From NCBI RefSeq assembly GCF_001613245.1, contig NZ_BDBZ01000019.1, positions 88,437 to 152,436 of the forward strand: DNA of 64,000 nucleotides, given 5' to 3'. The first letter of the stretch is position 1; each line of letters begins with the position of its first letter. The notes beneath the pieces were generated by a model. That model saw only the letters and a program-made list of their open reading frames with translations. It made no database searches and was not told where the DNA came from. The stretch comes from Nocardia speluncae NBRC 108251 (GTDB lineage Bacteria > Actinomycetota > Actinomycetes > Mycobacteriales > Mycobacteriaceae). Shown here piece after piece: positions 41,060-48,419 of this stretch. Position numbers and translations under genes: made by a program.

Positions 41060-41302
41060 TCAGGCGTGGCCGGGTGGGCAGACCCCGGAGGTGACGCCCG
41101 CGCGGCGCATGAGCAGAGTGGCCGGGCACCAGCCGACCGCGCTGTAGAGAAGTAGGTTGGCTCCCACCAGCGCCGGAACGATCAGCCACCATGCCGATAT
41201 CGTCGCGGCCGCCACGGTACCGGCCAGGACCAGCGTCCCGGCCAGCAGCGGTACCAACCGGGCGATGGTCCAGCCCCTATCGGTCAACGGTGAGCTCGGC
41301 AT
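41060..41302 (-). CDS. YgaP-like (DUF2892) membrane protein
   Basis: This is an 80-residue protein with two membrane helices (LVPLLAGTLVLAGTVAAA and WLIVPALVGANLLLYSAVGWCP). The GWCP motif and the length match DUF2892 domains, which form the membrane part of the rhodanese YgaP or occur alone. It lies between the CsoR-family gene (41342) and the DUF302 gene, all leftward, with short gaps. The context suggests handling of reactive sulfur or thiol-bound metal at the membrane. Confidence 0.85.
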   Translation of the reverse strand: MPSSPLTDRGWTIARLVPLLAGTLVLAGTVAAATISAWWLIVPALVGANLLLYSAVGWCPATLLMRRAGVTSGVCPPGHA

Positions 41303-41341
41303 GTCGTCCTTTCTGGGTCCGCCTTCATCGGTACCCGTGGT

Positions 41342-41608
41342 TCAGGCGAGGGCGAGGAACAGTTTTTCGAGTTCGGCCACGGTCAACGGTTCCCCGGATT
41401 CCTTCGACTCGTCGAGGCATTCGCGTAGCCCAGTGGCCAGGATTTTGAACCCGGCCCGGTCCAGGGCCCGCGAGACGGCCGCGAGCTGGGTGACCACGTC
41501 TTTGCAGTCACGGCCCTGCTCGATCATGGTGATCACCCCGGCGAGCTGCCCGTGCGCCCGGCGCAGCCGGTTGAGAACCTGGGCAATGCTGTCTTCGTCG
41601 CCGACCAC
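41342..41608 (-). CDS. CsoR/CstR-family repressor without the Cu(I) histidine
   Basis: This is an 88-residue all-helical repressor of the DUF156 family. The GTG at 41608 has GGAGG upstream. The conserved cysteines are C35 (GRDCKDVV) and C64 (LRECL). The position of the Cu(I)-ligand histidine in CsoR and RicR (DEHL) is G60 here (LATGLREC). Two cysteines without the histidine is the pattern of the persulfide sensor CstR and related proteins. It is the only CsoR-family gene in the window, while seven matching palindromes occur, one 36 bp upstream of it. It leads the YgaP-like and DUF302 genes. Confidence 0.88.
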   Translation of the reverse strand: MVGDEDSIAQVLNRLRRAHGQLAGVITMIEQGRDCKDVVTQLAAVSRALDRAGFKILATGLRECLDESKESGEPLTVAELEKLFLALA

Positions 41609-41643
41609 GGCGTCCTCCTTCTTATCAATCCGAACAACCAACA

Positions 41644-41659
41644 ATACCCCCTGGGGTAT
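41644..41659. promoter_or_regulatory. CsoR-family operator-like palindrome (autoregulatory position)
   Basis: ATACCCCCTGGGGTAT lies 36 bp upstream of the CsoR/CstR-like gene, between it and the end of the MMPL gene. It would allow autoregulation of the repressor operon. Confidence 0.8.
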
Positions 41660-41672
41660 AACGGCCGCCCTG

Positions 41673-43823
41673 TTAGTGATGGGCGAAACTGATCCGTGGC
41701 AGAACGCGGCGCATCCAGGCCGGTGACCACCAGGCCGCCCGGCCGGTGAGCCGCAGGATGACCGGCAGCAGGACCAGCCGCACGATCAGAGCGTCCAGCA
41801 AGACCGCGACACCCAGGATGATGCCCATTTCCTTCGGCGGCAGCGGTTCGGCGAGGGCGAAGGTGAAGAACACCGCGACCATGACCGCCGCCGCGGCGAA
41901 AATCACCCGCCCGGAATGGGCCAGCCCCTCCACTGCCGCGGTCCGGGCATCGCCGCTGCGTTCGAACTGTTCTTTCGCGCTGGCCAGCAGGAACACGGTG
42001 TAGTCCATCGCGATCGCGAAGATCATGGCGAAGAAGAACACCGGACCCCACCCGTCGAGGAACCCCTGCGGAGTGAAGCCGAGCAGCCCGGCGCCGTGGC
42101 CGTCCTGGAAGATCAGCTTCGCCACCCCGAACGCCGCGGCGGTGGAGCCGAGGCTGACCAGCGTCCCCAACACGGCGATCAGCGGGGCCTGCAGTGCGAC
42201 CAGCAGCAGCACGAAGCCCAGGACCAGGATCACCGAGACGACGATCGGCAGGTAATCGTTCAGAGCCTGCTGCAGATCCAGGTTCTCCGCGGGCGCGCCG
42301 CCGACCAAGGCTCGGTCGGGCAACCGATCCCGCAACTCGTCCAGCACCGTGCTCATACGCTTGTCGGAGGGGTCCATGGCGGGCAGGGCCTGCATCATGA
42401 CCCACCCGGAATCATCGGCGGCCGGCTGCGCGGGCGTCACCATCGCGATCCCCTCCCCTGCCGCTGCCTGGGCGGTGCTGTCGGCCTGATCGGCGGGGGC
42501 GATGATCTGCAACGTGCCGGGTGCACCGTCACCGAGCTGGCGCTGGACCAGCTCGTAGCCTTGCCGCACCGGCGCGTCGGCGGGCACCACCTGGATCGAG
42601 GGCATCGCAACTTTCAACCCGAGAACCGGTAGCGCCAGCACGATCAACACTCCCGCTCCGGCAATCGCGAACGGCCACGGCCGTTCGTGCAACAGCCGCC
42701 CCCACCGGGCAAACCACGACGAGCGATGCTGCTGGCGGGTTGCGTATGGCAACGCCGCCGCGTTGATCCGCTTACCGAGGGCGCCGAGCGCGGCCGGCAG
42801 CAGCGTCAGTGTCGCAGCCAGCACGAACACGACCGCGAGCATGATCCCCACCGCCATCGTGCGCACCGCCGGCGCCGGCACCAGCAGAACCGCCGACAGG
42901 CTCACCAGCACAGTCAGACCCGACAACACCACGGCCTTGCCCGCGGTGGCCATCGTCTCGGCGACCGCACGTCGCGCATCGGCGGATTTGCTCAGCGCAT
43001 CACGGAACCGGGCGACCATGAACAGCGCGTAATCGATCCCCAGCGCGAGGGCGAACATCATCGCGAAGTTCATCGCCCACACCGAAATCGGAGTCACCTG
43101 ATTCAGCAACACCAGGCCACCGGCCGAAGCCACCAACCCGGCCACTGTCAACAGCAGCGGTAATCCCGCTGCGACCAGCGAACCGAACGCCAGCACCATG
43201 ATCAGCAGCGTGACCGGCCACGAAAACAGCTCCGCCTGGATCATCGCGTCGTGATTGGCCTTGTTGAAATCACTCCACAACGCCGAGGCCCCCGTCGGAT
43301 ACACCTCGACACCCTCACCCGAGAGTGCCGTCAACTCGGCTTTGTGTTCATCGACAGCGCGCACCATATCATCGGCCGACGCGTTCGCCCCCGCGATCAG
43401 AATGCCGGTGCGGCCGTCCGGGCTGATCGTCATTCCCGGTTGCGGGGCGATCACTGCCCCGAACCGGGAGTCACCGGCGAACACCGCTGACACCTCATCC
43501 AGGACGGTCTGCATCTGCGGATCGGAGAGCTGCGCGGTATCGGAATGCACCACCACCTGCACCGCCGCCGAAGAATTGCCGCCGAAGTTCCGCTGAGCCA
43601 GCTCGCGAACCTGCACGGATTCCGAACCGTTGGCCTGCCACCCCGCGCCGGCCAACGAACTGAACACACTCGGCGCCGCAGCACCGAGCGCGACCAGCAC
43701 TACCAGCCACACACCGAAAACCACCCGGGCATGACCGGCCATCACAGACCCCCACCGCGCCAACACCCCCACTCGCCCCAGTTCAGCCATATCCGGCGGC
43801 CGAGCCGTCGTCGTCTCCGTCAT
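41673..43823 (-). CDS. MMPL-family (RND-type) transporter
   Basis: This is a 716-residue protein with two repeats of membrane helices and large extracytoplasmic loops. The proton-relay motif GIDYALFMVARFRDAL is present in the first repeat, and the second repeat has an equivalent AMDYTVFLLASAKEQF. MMPL proteins of Actinobacteria export lipids, siderophores or drugs; some are linked to copper or redox stress. The closest clue here is two CsoR-type palindromes 43-94 bp upstream of its ATG. It is monocistronic or continues into the repressor operon 64 bp downstream. Confidence 0.9.
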   Translation of the reverse strand: MTETTTARPPDMAELGRVGVLARWGSVMAGHARVVFGVWLVVLVALGAAAPSVFSSLAGAGWQANGSESVQVRELAQRNFGGNSSAAVQVVVHSDTAQLSDPQMQTVLDEVSAVFAGDSRFGAVIAPQPGMTISPDGRTGILIAGANASADDMVRAVDEHKAELTALSGEGVEVYPTGASALWSDFNKANHDAMIQAELFSWPVTLLIMVLAFGSLVAAGLPLLLTVAGLVASAGGLVLLNQVTPISVWAMNFAMMFALALGIDYALFMVARFRDALSKSADARRAVAETMATAGKAVVLSGLTVLVSLSAVLLVPAPAVRTMAVGIMLAVVFVLAATLTLLPAALGALGKRINAAALPYATRQQHRSSWFARWGRLLHERPWPFAIAGAGVLIVLALPVLGLKVAMPSIQVVPADAPVRQGYELVQRQLGDGAPGTLQIIAPADQADSTAQAAAGEGIAMVTPAQPAADDSGWVMMQALPAMDPSDKRMSTVLDELRDRLPDRALVGGAPAENLDLQQALNDYLPIVVSVILVLGFVLLLVALQAPLIAVLGTLVSLGSTAAAFGVAKLIFQDGHGAGLLGFTPQGFLDGWGPVFFFAMIFAIAMDYTVFLLASAKEQFERSGDARTAAVEGLAHSGRVIFAAAAVMVAVFFTFALAEPLPPKEMGIILGVAVLLDALIVRLVLLPVILRLTGRAAWWSPAWMRRVLPRISFAHH

Positions 43824-43865
43824 GTTCCTCCGCCTCTCCGGTCGAGCTCGGCAAAAGCCTCACTT

Positions 43866-43881
43866 ATACCCCCCGGGGTAT
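43866..43881. promoter_or_regulatory. CsoR-family operator-like palindrome, proximal copy
   Basis: ATACCCCCCGGGGTAT lies 43 bp upstream of the MMPL gene. A second copy follows at 43902, 36 bp away centre to centre, so two repressor tetramers could bind. Confidence 0.8.
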
Positions 43882-43901
43882 TATCTTCACTGCTCGAATA
43901 T

Positions 43902-43917
43902 ATACCCCCTGGGGTAT
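43902..43917. promoter_or_regulatory. CsoR-family operator-like palindrome, distal copy
   Basis: ATACCCCCTGGGGTAT is identical to the site at 41644. Flanking AT-rich bases (GAATAT) suggest an overlapping promoter. Confidence 0.8.
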
Positions 43918-44143
43918 TCACTGGTGCGACTCTCACCACAGCGAGCGACAAGCAGGCCGCGCCGACGGTGAGCCGAGGTCGAATCGGAATCCGAGCATGA
44001 GCGACCACCAGGCGATTAGCGGCCGGCAAGTCGGCAGGGGAAAATGTTGGCTTCGCCCCGGCCGAAGGCGGTCACTCGTGTGTTGTCACCGCACGGCGCC
44101 GAGCTCCGACGTCACTGCAGGGGCCGACGCAGGCCGGTGAGAG

Positions 44144-44629
44144 ATGCTCAGTAGGATCGCCGCCGTGGTCAGCGTCGCCTCTCCTGCACGGCGAGCCGGA
44201 TTACTTCGGCTCGGTGTGATGCTGGCGGCGCTGATAGGGATCGCGCTCGTCCAGAGCGGGCATTGCCGTGCGGGCGACACGATGGGCATGTCGATGGCGG
44301 GCCCGGCCGATCACAGTGTTTCCCAGGTGGTGTCGACACCGCAGCCCGACGCCTCGCAGGAAACACTCCATCATGACCGCGGCGCGGCGGTGATACCGGT
44401 GACCGGGGCGCTTGCTGTGGGAGTGGTGGATCTCGGGCCCATGCCACCGGCCGGGATAACGATGGCCTGCCTGGCGATGTTCTTGGCGCTGCTGGCAGCA
44501 ACCGTGCATTTGGCGCGCGGCAGCGAGGTCTCCCTCGTGCGTTGCGCGTTTCCACGGTCCGGTCGGCGGTTCACGGGTGCACTCCCGCGCCCGCCCAACC
44601 TCACCGAACTCTGCGTGATGCGGACGTAA
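44144..44629 (+). CDS. Second LpqS/DUF6153-like membrane protein
   Basis: This is a 161-residue protein. An N-terminal membrane segment (LLRLGVMLAALIGIALVQSGHC, ~19-40) is followed by an exported region with Met and His (DTMGMSMAGPADHS, ETLHHDRG). A second helix (ITMACLAMFLALLAATVHLA) and a tail ending PPNLTELCVMRT follow. The tail is typical of actinobacterial LpqS/DUF6153-type proteins. It precedes the TauE/SafE-cupredoxin gene on the same strand. A broken copy of its N-terminus is at 33571. The ribosome binding site is weak. The copper role is inferred from the family and neighbours. Confidence 0.7.
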   Translation: MLSRIAAVVSVASPARRAGLLRLGVMLAALIGIALVQSGHCRAGDTMGMSMAGPADHSVSQVVSTPQPDASQETLHHDRGAAVIPVTGALAVGVVDLGPMPPAGITMACLAMFLALLAATVHLARGSEVSLVRCAFPRSGRRFTGALPRPPNLTELCVMRT

Positions 44630-44736
44630 ACGGGCGGACAGCGGGTCGTCACTCGACGAACCGCCGGCCCCGACGCCCCTGGCGTCGAGGGGCACTTTCG
44701 CCTGTCCATGCTCTTCCTCACGCAGGAGTACCTTTC

Positions 44737-45768
44737 GTGAATCTTGTTGCTGTGCTCGCTACCGGCCTATTCGCCGGAGGCGTCTCATGTGCCGCCGTTC
44801 AAGGCGGACTGCTGACCGGGATGATCGCCCGCCAGCGCACCACTACGCCCGCCCCGCCGCGCCGAATATGGGCGCGGGTCGGTGAAGACCTCACTCCGGT
44901 CGCCGGTTTCCTGATCGGGAAACTGGTCTCACACACTCTGCTCGGCGCCGCGCTCGGCGGGCTGGGCAGTGCTGTTCAGCTGTCGGTCGCCGCGCGCACC
45001 TGGCTGCAGATCGGGGCCGGGCTGCTGATCATCGTTTTCGCTCTCGCTCAGCTCGGAGTGCCCGGTTTCCGCAAGATCGTCATCGAACCACCGGCCTCCT
45101 GGATGCGGGTCGTGCGCAAAGGCGCCCGTTTGCAGACCGCGGTCGCGCCGGCGCTGCTCGGTGTCCTGACGATCCTGTTGCCGTGCGGGGTCACTCTGTC
45201 GGTCGAGGCGTTGGCCCTGGCTTCTGGATCGCCGTGGCAGGGCGCGGCGATCATGGCCGTGTTCGTGCTCGGCACCGGTCCGCTGTTCGTTGTCCTCGGG
45301 TATGTGGTCAGAGTTGCGGCCGGGGCGTGGCGTGGCCGCCTGGCGGTCGCGACTGGAGTGCTGGTTCTGGGTATGGGTCTCTACACCCTCAACGGTGGTC
45401 TCGAACTGGCTGGATCGCCGCTGGCGGCGGGGCGACTCGCCGATACGTTCACAACTGGGCCGGCTCCGGCGGACGCCTCGGCAGCGATTGTCGCCGACGG
45501 AGTGCAGACGGTGACCATCACCGCACGTACAAACGCCTACGCGCCCGACCACGTCGCGGTCAAAGCAGGATTGCCGACCACGCTCGTCGTCGAGACCGAC
45601 GGCACTCAGGGCTGTATTCGCTCCTTGGTCATACCCCGCCTGGGCATCCAGGAAATTCTGCCCGTGACCGGAGAAACCCGAATCGATCTCGGTGTCCTGG
45701 AACCCGGGCGCCTCGATTACGCCTGCGGCATGGGCATGTACACCGGCCTGCTCACCATCGACCGATAA
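44737..45768 (+). CDS. TauE/SafE-like (CcdA-type) membrane protein fused to a cupredoxin domain
   Basis: This is a 343-residue fusion. The GTG at 44737 has GCAGGAG upstream. Residues ~1-235 hold about six membrane helices with paired cysteine motifs (AGGVSCAAVQGG and ILLPCGVTL), as in sulfite exporter TauE/SafE or CcdA-like proteins linked to copper delivery. Residues ~258-343 form a cupredoxin-like domain (TITARTNAYAPDHVAVKAG, then DYACGMGMYTG) with Cys and Met in the copper-ligand loop. An HMA protein follows 10 bp downstream. The pair may move copper across the membrane. The substrate is inferred. Confidence 0.85.
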   Translation: MNLVAVLATGLFAGGVSCAAVQGGLLTGMIARQRTTTPAPPRRIWARVGEDLTPVAGFLIGKLVSHTLLGAALGGLGSAVQLSVAARTWLQIGAGLLIIVFALAQLGVPGFRKIVIEPPASWMRVVRKGARLQTAVAPALLGVLTILLPCGVTLSVEALALASGSPWQGAAIMAVFVLGTGPLFVVLGYVVRVAAGAWRGRLAVATGVLVLGMGLYTLNGGLELAGSPLAAGRLADTFTTGPAPADASAAIVADGVQTVTITARTNAYAPDHVAVKAGLPTTLVVETDGTQGCIRSLVIPRLGIQEILPVTGETRIDLGVLEPGRLDYACGMGMYTGLLTIDR

Positions 45769-45778
45769 GGATCATCCG

Positions 45779-45991
45779 TTGCCCATATTCACATTCCGCG
45801 TCGAGGGCATGCATTGCGGCAGCTGCTCACTGCTGGTCGACGACACCCTCGAAGACCTCCCCGGTGTCCTCAGCAGCCAGACCTCGGTGAAGAAACAGCA
45901 ATCGACCGTAGACCTCGACCTCACCCACACCAGCCCCGAACAGGTGGTCACCGCAATCGCCGAACTCGGCTACACAGCATCGCTGGTATAG
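45779..45991 (+). CDS. HMA-domain copper-binding protein
   Basis: This is a 70-residue HMA domain with VEGMHCGSCSLLV (CxxC at ~13-16). The most likely start is a TTG at 45779, 7-8 nt after AAGGAT; no ATG or GTG lies in frame at the right place. It follows the TauE/SafE-cupredoxin gene by 10 bp and is its probable partner in metal hand-over. It is the third HMA chaperone of the window. Confidence 0.85.
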   Translation: MPIFTFRVEGMHCGSCSLLVDDTLEDLPGVLSSQTSVKKQQSTVDLDLTHTSPEQVVTAIAELGYTASLV

Positions 45992-46284
45992 GCCAACCCC
46001 CCGATCGGCTGCCCGGCCGCGGCACCGGCTTCAGCCCGCCAGGGCAAGAGCGAACCTTTCCGCGGCCGGGAGCCGACCGAAGTACCAGGTGCGGCTGAGA
46101 TGGCCGACGTCGGCGGTCGCCTAGTGCCGGAGGTCGTACAGGTTCCACCCGTCACCAGCCCGGTAGTCAGGCGTTCGCGGCCTCGCCGGCGGTGATCGGT
46201 TCCGGACGGGACGGGCAACCTCACCGGTCCGACTCGCCACAGATAATGGGCCGCTATTCGACGCGAGCGCAGGAGGCGGTGAAG
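45992..46284. other. Convergent intergenic region with possible integrase debris
   Basis: No intact gene is seen between the HMA gene and the convergent DUF3703 gene. On the minus strand the frame DYRAGDGWNLYDLRH, then a stop, resembles the LHxLRHS box of tyrosine recombinases, but the rest does not align by eye. It may be a scar of an integrase or chance. Confidence 0.3.
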
Positions 46285-46632
46285 TTATGCCGCCGTTTGT
46301 AGGAGCGCGTCGAGGTCCGGCGGCGTTGGCATGGTTTGGCGGAGGCCGACGTGGGCACGGCCGGTGTTGCCTTCGGGGGCGAGGCCGGCCAGTGATCCGG
46401 GTGCGGCGACGATAATCCGTACCACTTGGCCGAGGGCTTCGCGACGGTCGCGCTGGCGCACGGCGAGGGTGAACATGGCGATGTGGTTGCGGGTGTGCAG
46501 CCAGGGGTCGGGTTGGGACAGGATGTGTGCGCATTCCAGGTGGGTCCAGCGTTGTTCGGGGTCGGGTGTGGTCTTCGCCGCGAGCATTTCCTCGTGGTAG
46601 CGGGCGCGTGCGGCGGGCGGAATGGTCGGCAT
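46285..46632 (-). CDS. DUF3703-family protein
   Basis: This is a 115-residue protein. The family pattern is clear: RYHEEMLAAKTT, HLECAHILSQPDPWLHTRNHIAMF, RDRREALGQVVRIIVAAPGS, EGNTGRAHVGLRQTMPTPPDL. AAAGGAC precedes the ATG at 46632. DUF3703 genes are usually found in metal-resistance clusters, and the function is unknown. It is the last gene of the leftward CmtR-controlled operon (CmtR, ATPase, AraC, hydroxylase, DUF3703). Confidence 0.9.
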   Translation of the reverse strand: MPTIPPAARARYHEEMLAAKTTPDPEQRWTHLECAHILSQPDPWLHTRNHIAMFTLAVRQRDRREALGQVVRIIVAAPGSLAGLAPEGNTGRAHVGLRQTMPTPPDLDALLQTAA

Positions 46633-46676
46633 GGCCAGTCCTTTCGAAGGGTTGATGTGTCCTGTGGAATCGGTGG

Positions 46677-47597
46677 TCAGGCTGTCCTGACCTGTTCGCC
46701 GGTCCCCGGCGTACTGCTGGTGTCGGGAGCGAAGTGGCAGGCGCCGTGGCGGGTGAAGGGTTCGGCGAGCTGGGCGAGGTAGCGGGTGGGGTAGTCGGGC
46801 TTGGCGGCCATGCCGAGGTCTGCGCTGGTGAAGCGCTGGTGGGGGTCGTAACTGTAGGTACGGAGTAGGTGGTCCCAGATGAGGGTGAACAGTCCGAAGT
46901 TGACGTCGCCGATGCCGGCCCATTTGAGGTGGTGGAAGCGGTGGCCTTCGTTCAGGGCGAGGATGTGTTTGAACGGTCCGATGCGGTAGTCGGCGTTGGA
47001 GTGTTGCAGCAGCAGTTGCACCGCCACAGCCAGCGACAGTGCGGCGGCGACCGGGACCGGGACCCCGGCGAGCAGTAGCGGGGTGACGCCGGCGGTCATT
47101 TCGAGGGTTTGATGCAGAGGGTGTTTCATCAGGCCGTTGAGCCCGTAGAAGCGGGTGACGCTGTGGTGCACGGCGTGGAACCGCCACAGGATCCCGATTT
47201 TGTGGCTGGCGTAGTGGGCCAGGGTGATCCCGAGGTCGGCGACCAAGACCGCGAGTAACACCTGCACCACGAACGGCCAACTGCCCGGCCAGATCCCGTC
47301 CCCGGGGATGAGCGCGGCCAGGGCGGGGATCGCGGCGACGCTGGCGAGGATGAGGGTTTCGTTGACGAAGCTGTGGGCGGTGTCGCGGCCGGCATCGCCG
47401 CGGGAGGTGTTCCAAGACCTTTGGTAAGGCAGTAGGTGTTCGGCGGTGAACGACACAGCGACCGCGACAGCGAGCAAGACGATCAACAAGAGCTTGTTGG
47501 CGCCGGTAGCGGCCAGGGCGATGCCGGCGCCGTTGACGGCGAGCAGCATGAACGGGGCGTAGCCGTAGCGGATGAGCGGACGGACGAGCGTAAACAT
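46677..47597 (-). CDS. Sterol desaturase/fatty-acid hydroxylase-family protein
   Basis: This is a 306-residue integral membrane di-iron enzyme. Histidine boxes are seen: HYASHKIG, RFHAVHHS, and HRFHHLKWAG. These bind the two irons in fatty-acid hydroxylase superfamily members. Four to five membrane helices precede and follow them. It lies between the AraC regulator and the DUF3703 gene in a cadmium/lead-type operon. Membrane-lipid modification could lower metal entry, but no direct evidence is in the sequence. Confidence 0.88.
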   Translation of the reverse strand: MFTLVRPLIRYGYAPFMLLAVNGAGIALAATGANKLLLIVLLAVAVAVSFTAEHLLPYQRSWNTSRGDAGRDTAHSFVNETLILASVAAIPALAALIPGDGIWPGSWPFVVQVLLAVLVADLGITLAHYASHKIGILWRFHAVHHSVTRFYGLNGLMKHPLHQTLEMTAGVTPLLLAGVPVPVAAALSLAVAVQLLLQHSNADYRIGPFKHILALNEGHRFHHLKWAGIGDVNFGLFTLIWDHLLRTYSYDPHQRFTSADLGMAAKPDYPTRYLAQLAEPFTRHGACHFAPDTSSTPGTGEQVRTA

Positions 47598-47639
47598 GGA
47601 TCCAGCCTCACGTCCGGACCGGTTGGAGGCTTGAAGAAA

Positions 47640-48419
47640 TCAGCCGACTTGGCCGGCGGTGCCCGGCTCTGGTCGCCAGCCGGTGGCGATCAGTGCCGCG
47701 GTGGGAGTGATGCCGATCAGCTCACGGCAGGTGCGGGTGAGGTGGGCGCTGTCGGCGAACCCGACGCTGTGCGCGGCTGCGGTCAGCGAACCACCTGCGC
47801 GCACGACAGCGAAAGCCTGATGCAGGCGGGTCCAGCGCCGCCACGCCGCATAGGGCAACCCGACCTCCTGGGTGAACACATGCGATAGGCGGCTGCCCGA
47901 AATCCCCACCCGGGCAGCGAGTTCACCCAGCGCGGGCGGGCCACCCGGCCACTCAGCCGCGGCACGCAGCGCGTCGGCAACGACCGGATGCGCTCGCTGC
48001 GGCCTGGCCGGGGCGGGGGTGAGCGCAAGTGCCGGCGGGCGCGGGCAGCCGGCGGCCACCCAGCTGTCGGCCTGATCAGCAGGCAGACCCTCCATCCGTG
48101 ACACCGCCGCGCGCGCGGCGGCACTGTCGGGATCGAGGAACGCCACGAACCCCGTGGTCCCTGGTTCGGCGCTCACCTGGTGAGCGACACCGGGCGGGAT
48201 GATCGCCACACCGGCGGCCGCGGTGCGCCCCGCTCTGTCAGTGAGAGTGAGCGCACCGTCGGCGACGAACAACACTTGCACCGCCGCATGTGCGTGTGCG
48301 GCCGTGTCTCCGATGCGGCCGGTGAACGCCATCAACCCCGGCGTGAACACCACCCCACCGCGCCACCGCGCCACCGAACCCGAAGCAGGGGTGGCCGGTG
48401 GCGCGGTGGCGGCGGTCAT
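47640..48419 (-). CDS. AraC-family regulator inside the metal ATPase operon
   Basis: This is a 259-residue protein. The N-terminal cupin (AHAHAAVQVLFVADGALTL, VAIIPPGVAHQVSAE) has two His of possible metal or ligand pocket. The C-terminal double HTH is LGELAARVGISGSRLSHVFTQEVG and LTAAAHSVGFADSAHLTRTCRELIG. The ATG at 48419 overlaps the ATPase stop by ATGA, so it is translated with the pump. It may regulate the hydroxylase downstream or give feedback on the operon. Confidence 0.85.
   Translation of the reverse strand: MTAATAPPATPASGSVARWRGGVVFTPGLMAFTGRIGDTAAHAHAAVQVLFVADGALTLTDRAGRTAAAGVAIIPPGVAHQVSAEPGTTGFVAFLDPDSAAARAAVSRMEGLPADQADSWVAAGCPRPPALALTPAPARPQRAHPVVADALRAAAEWPGGPPALGELAARVGISGSRLSHVFTQEVGLPYAAWRRWTRLHQAFAVVRAGGSLTAAAHSVGFADSAHLTRTCRELIGITPTAALIATGWRPEPGTAGQVG

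Noticed and set aside
45992..46160. Possible integrase remnant on the minus strand (GWNLYDLRH before a stop).
   Set aside because: Only one short motif resembles the recombinase box, and the following residues do not fit; kept only as a low-confidence note in the intergenic entry.
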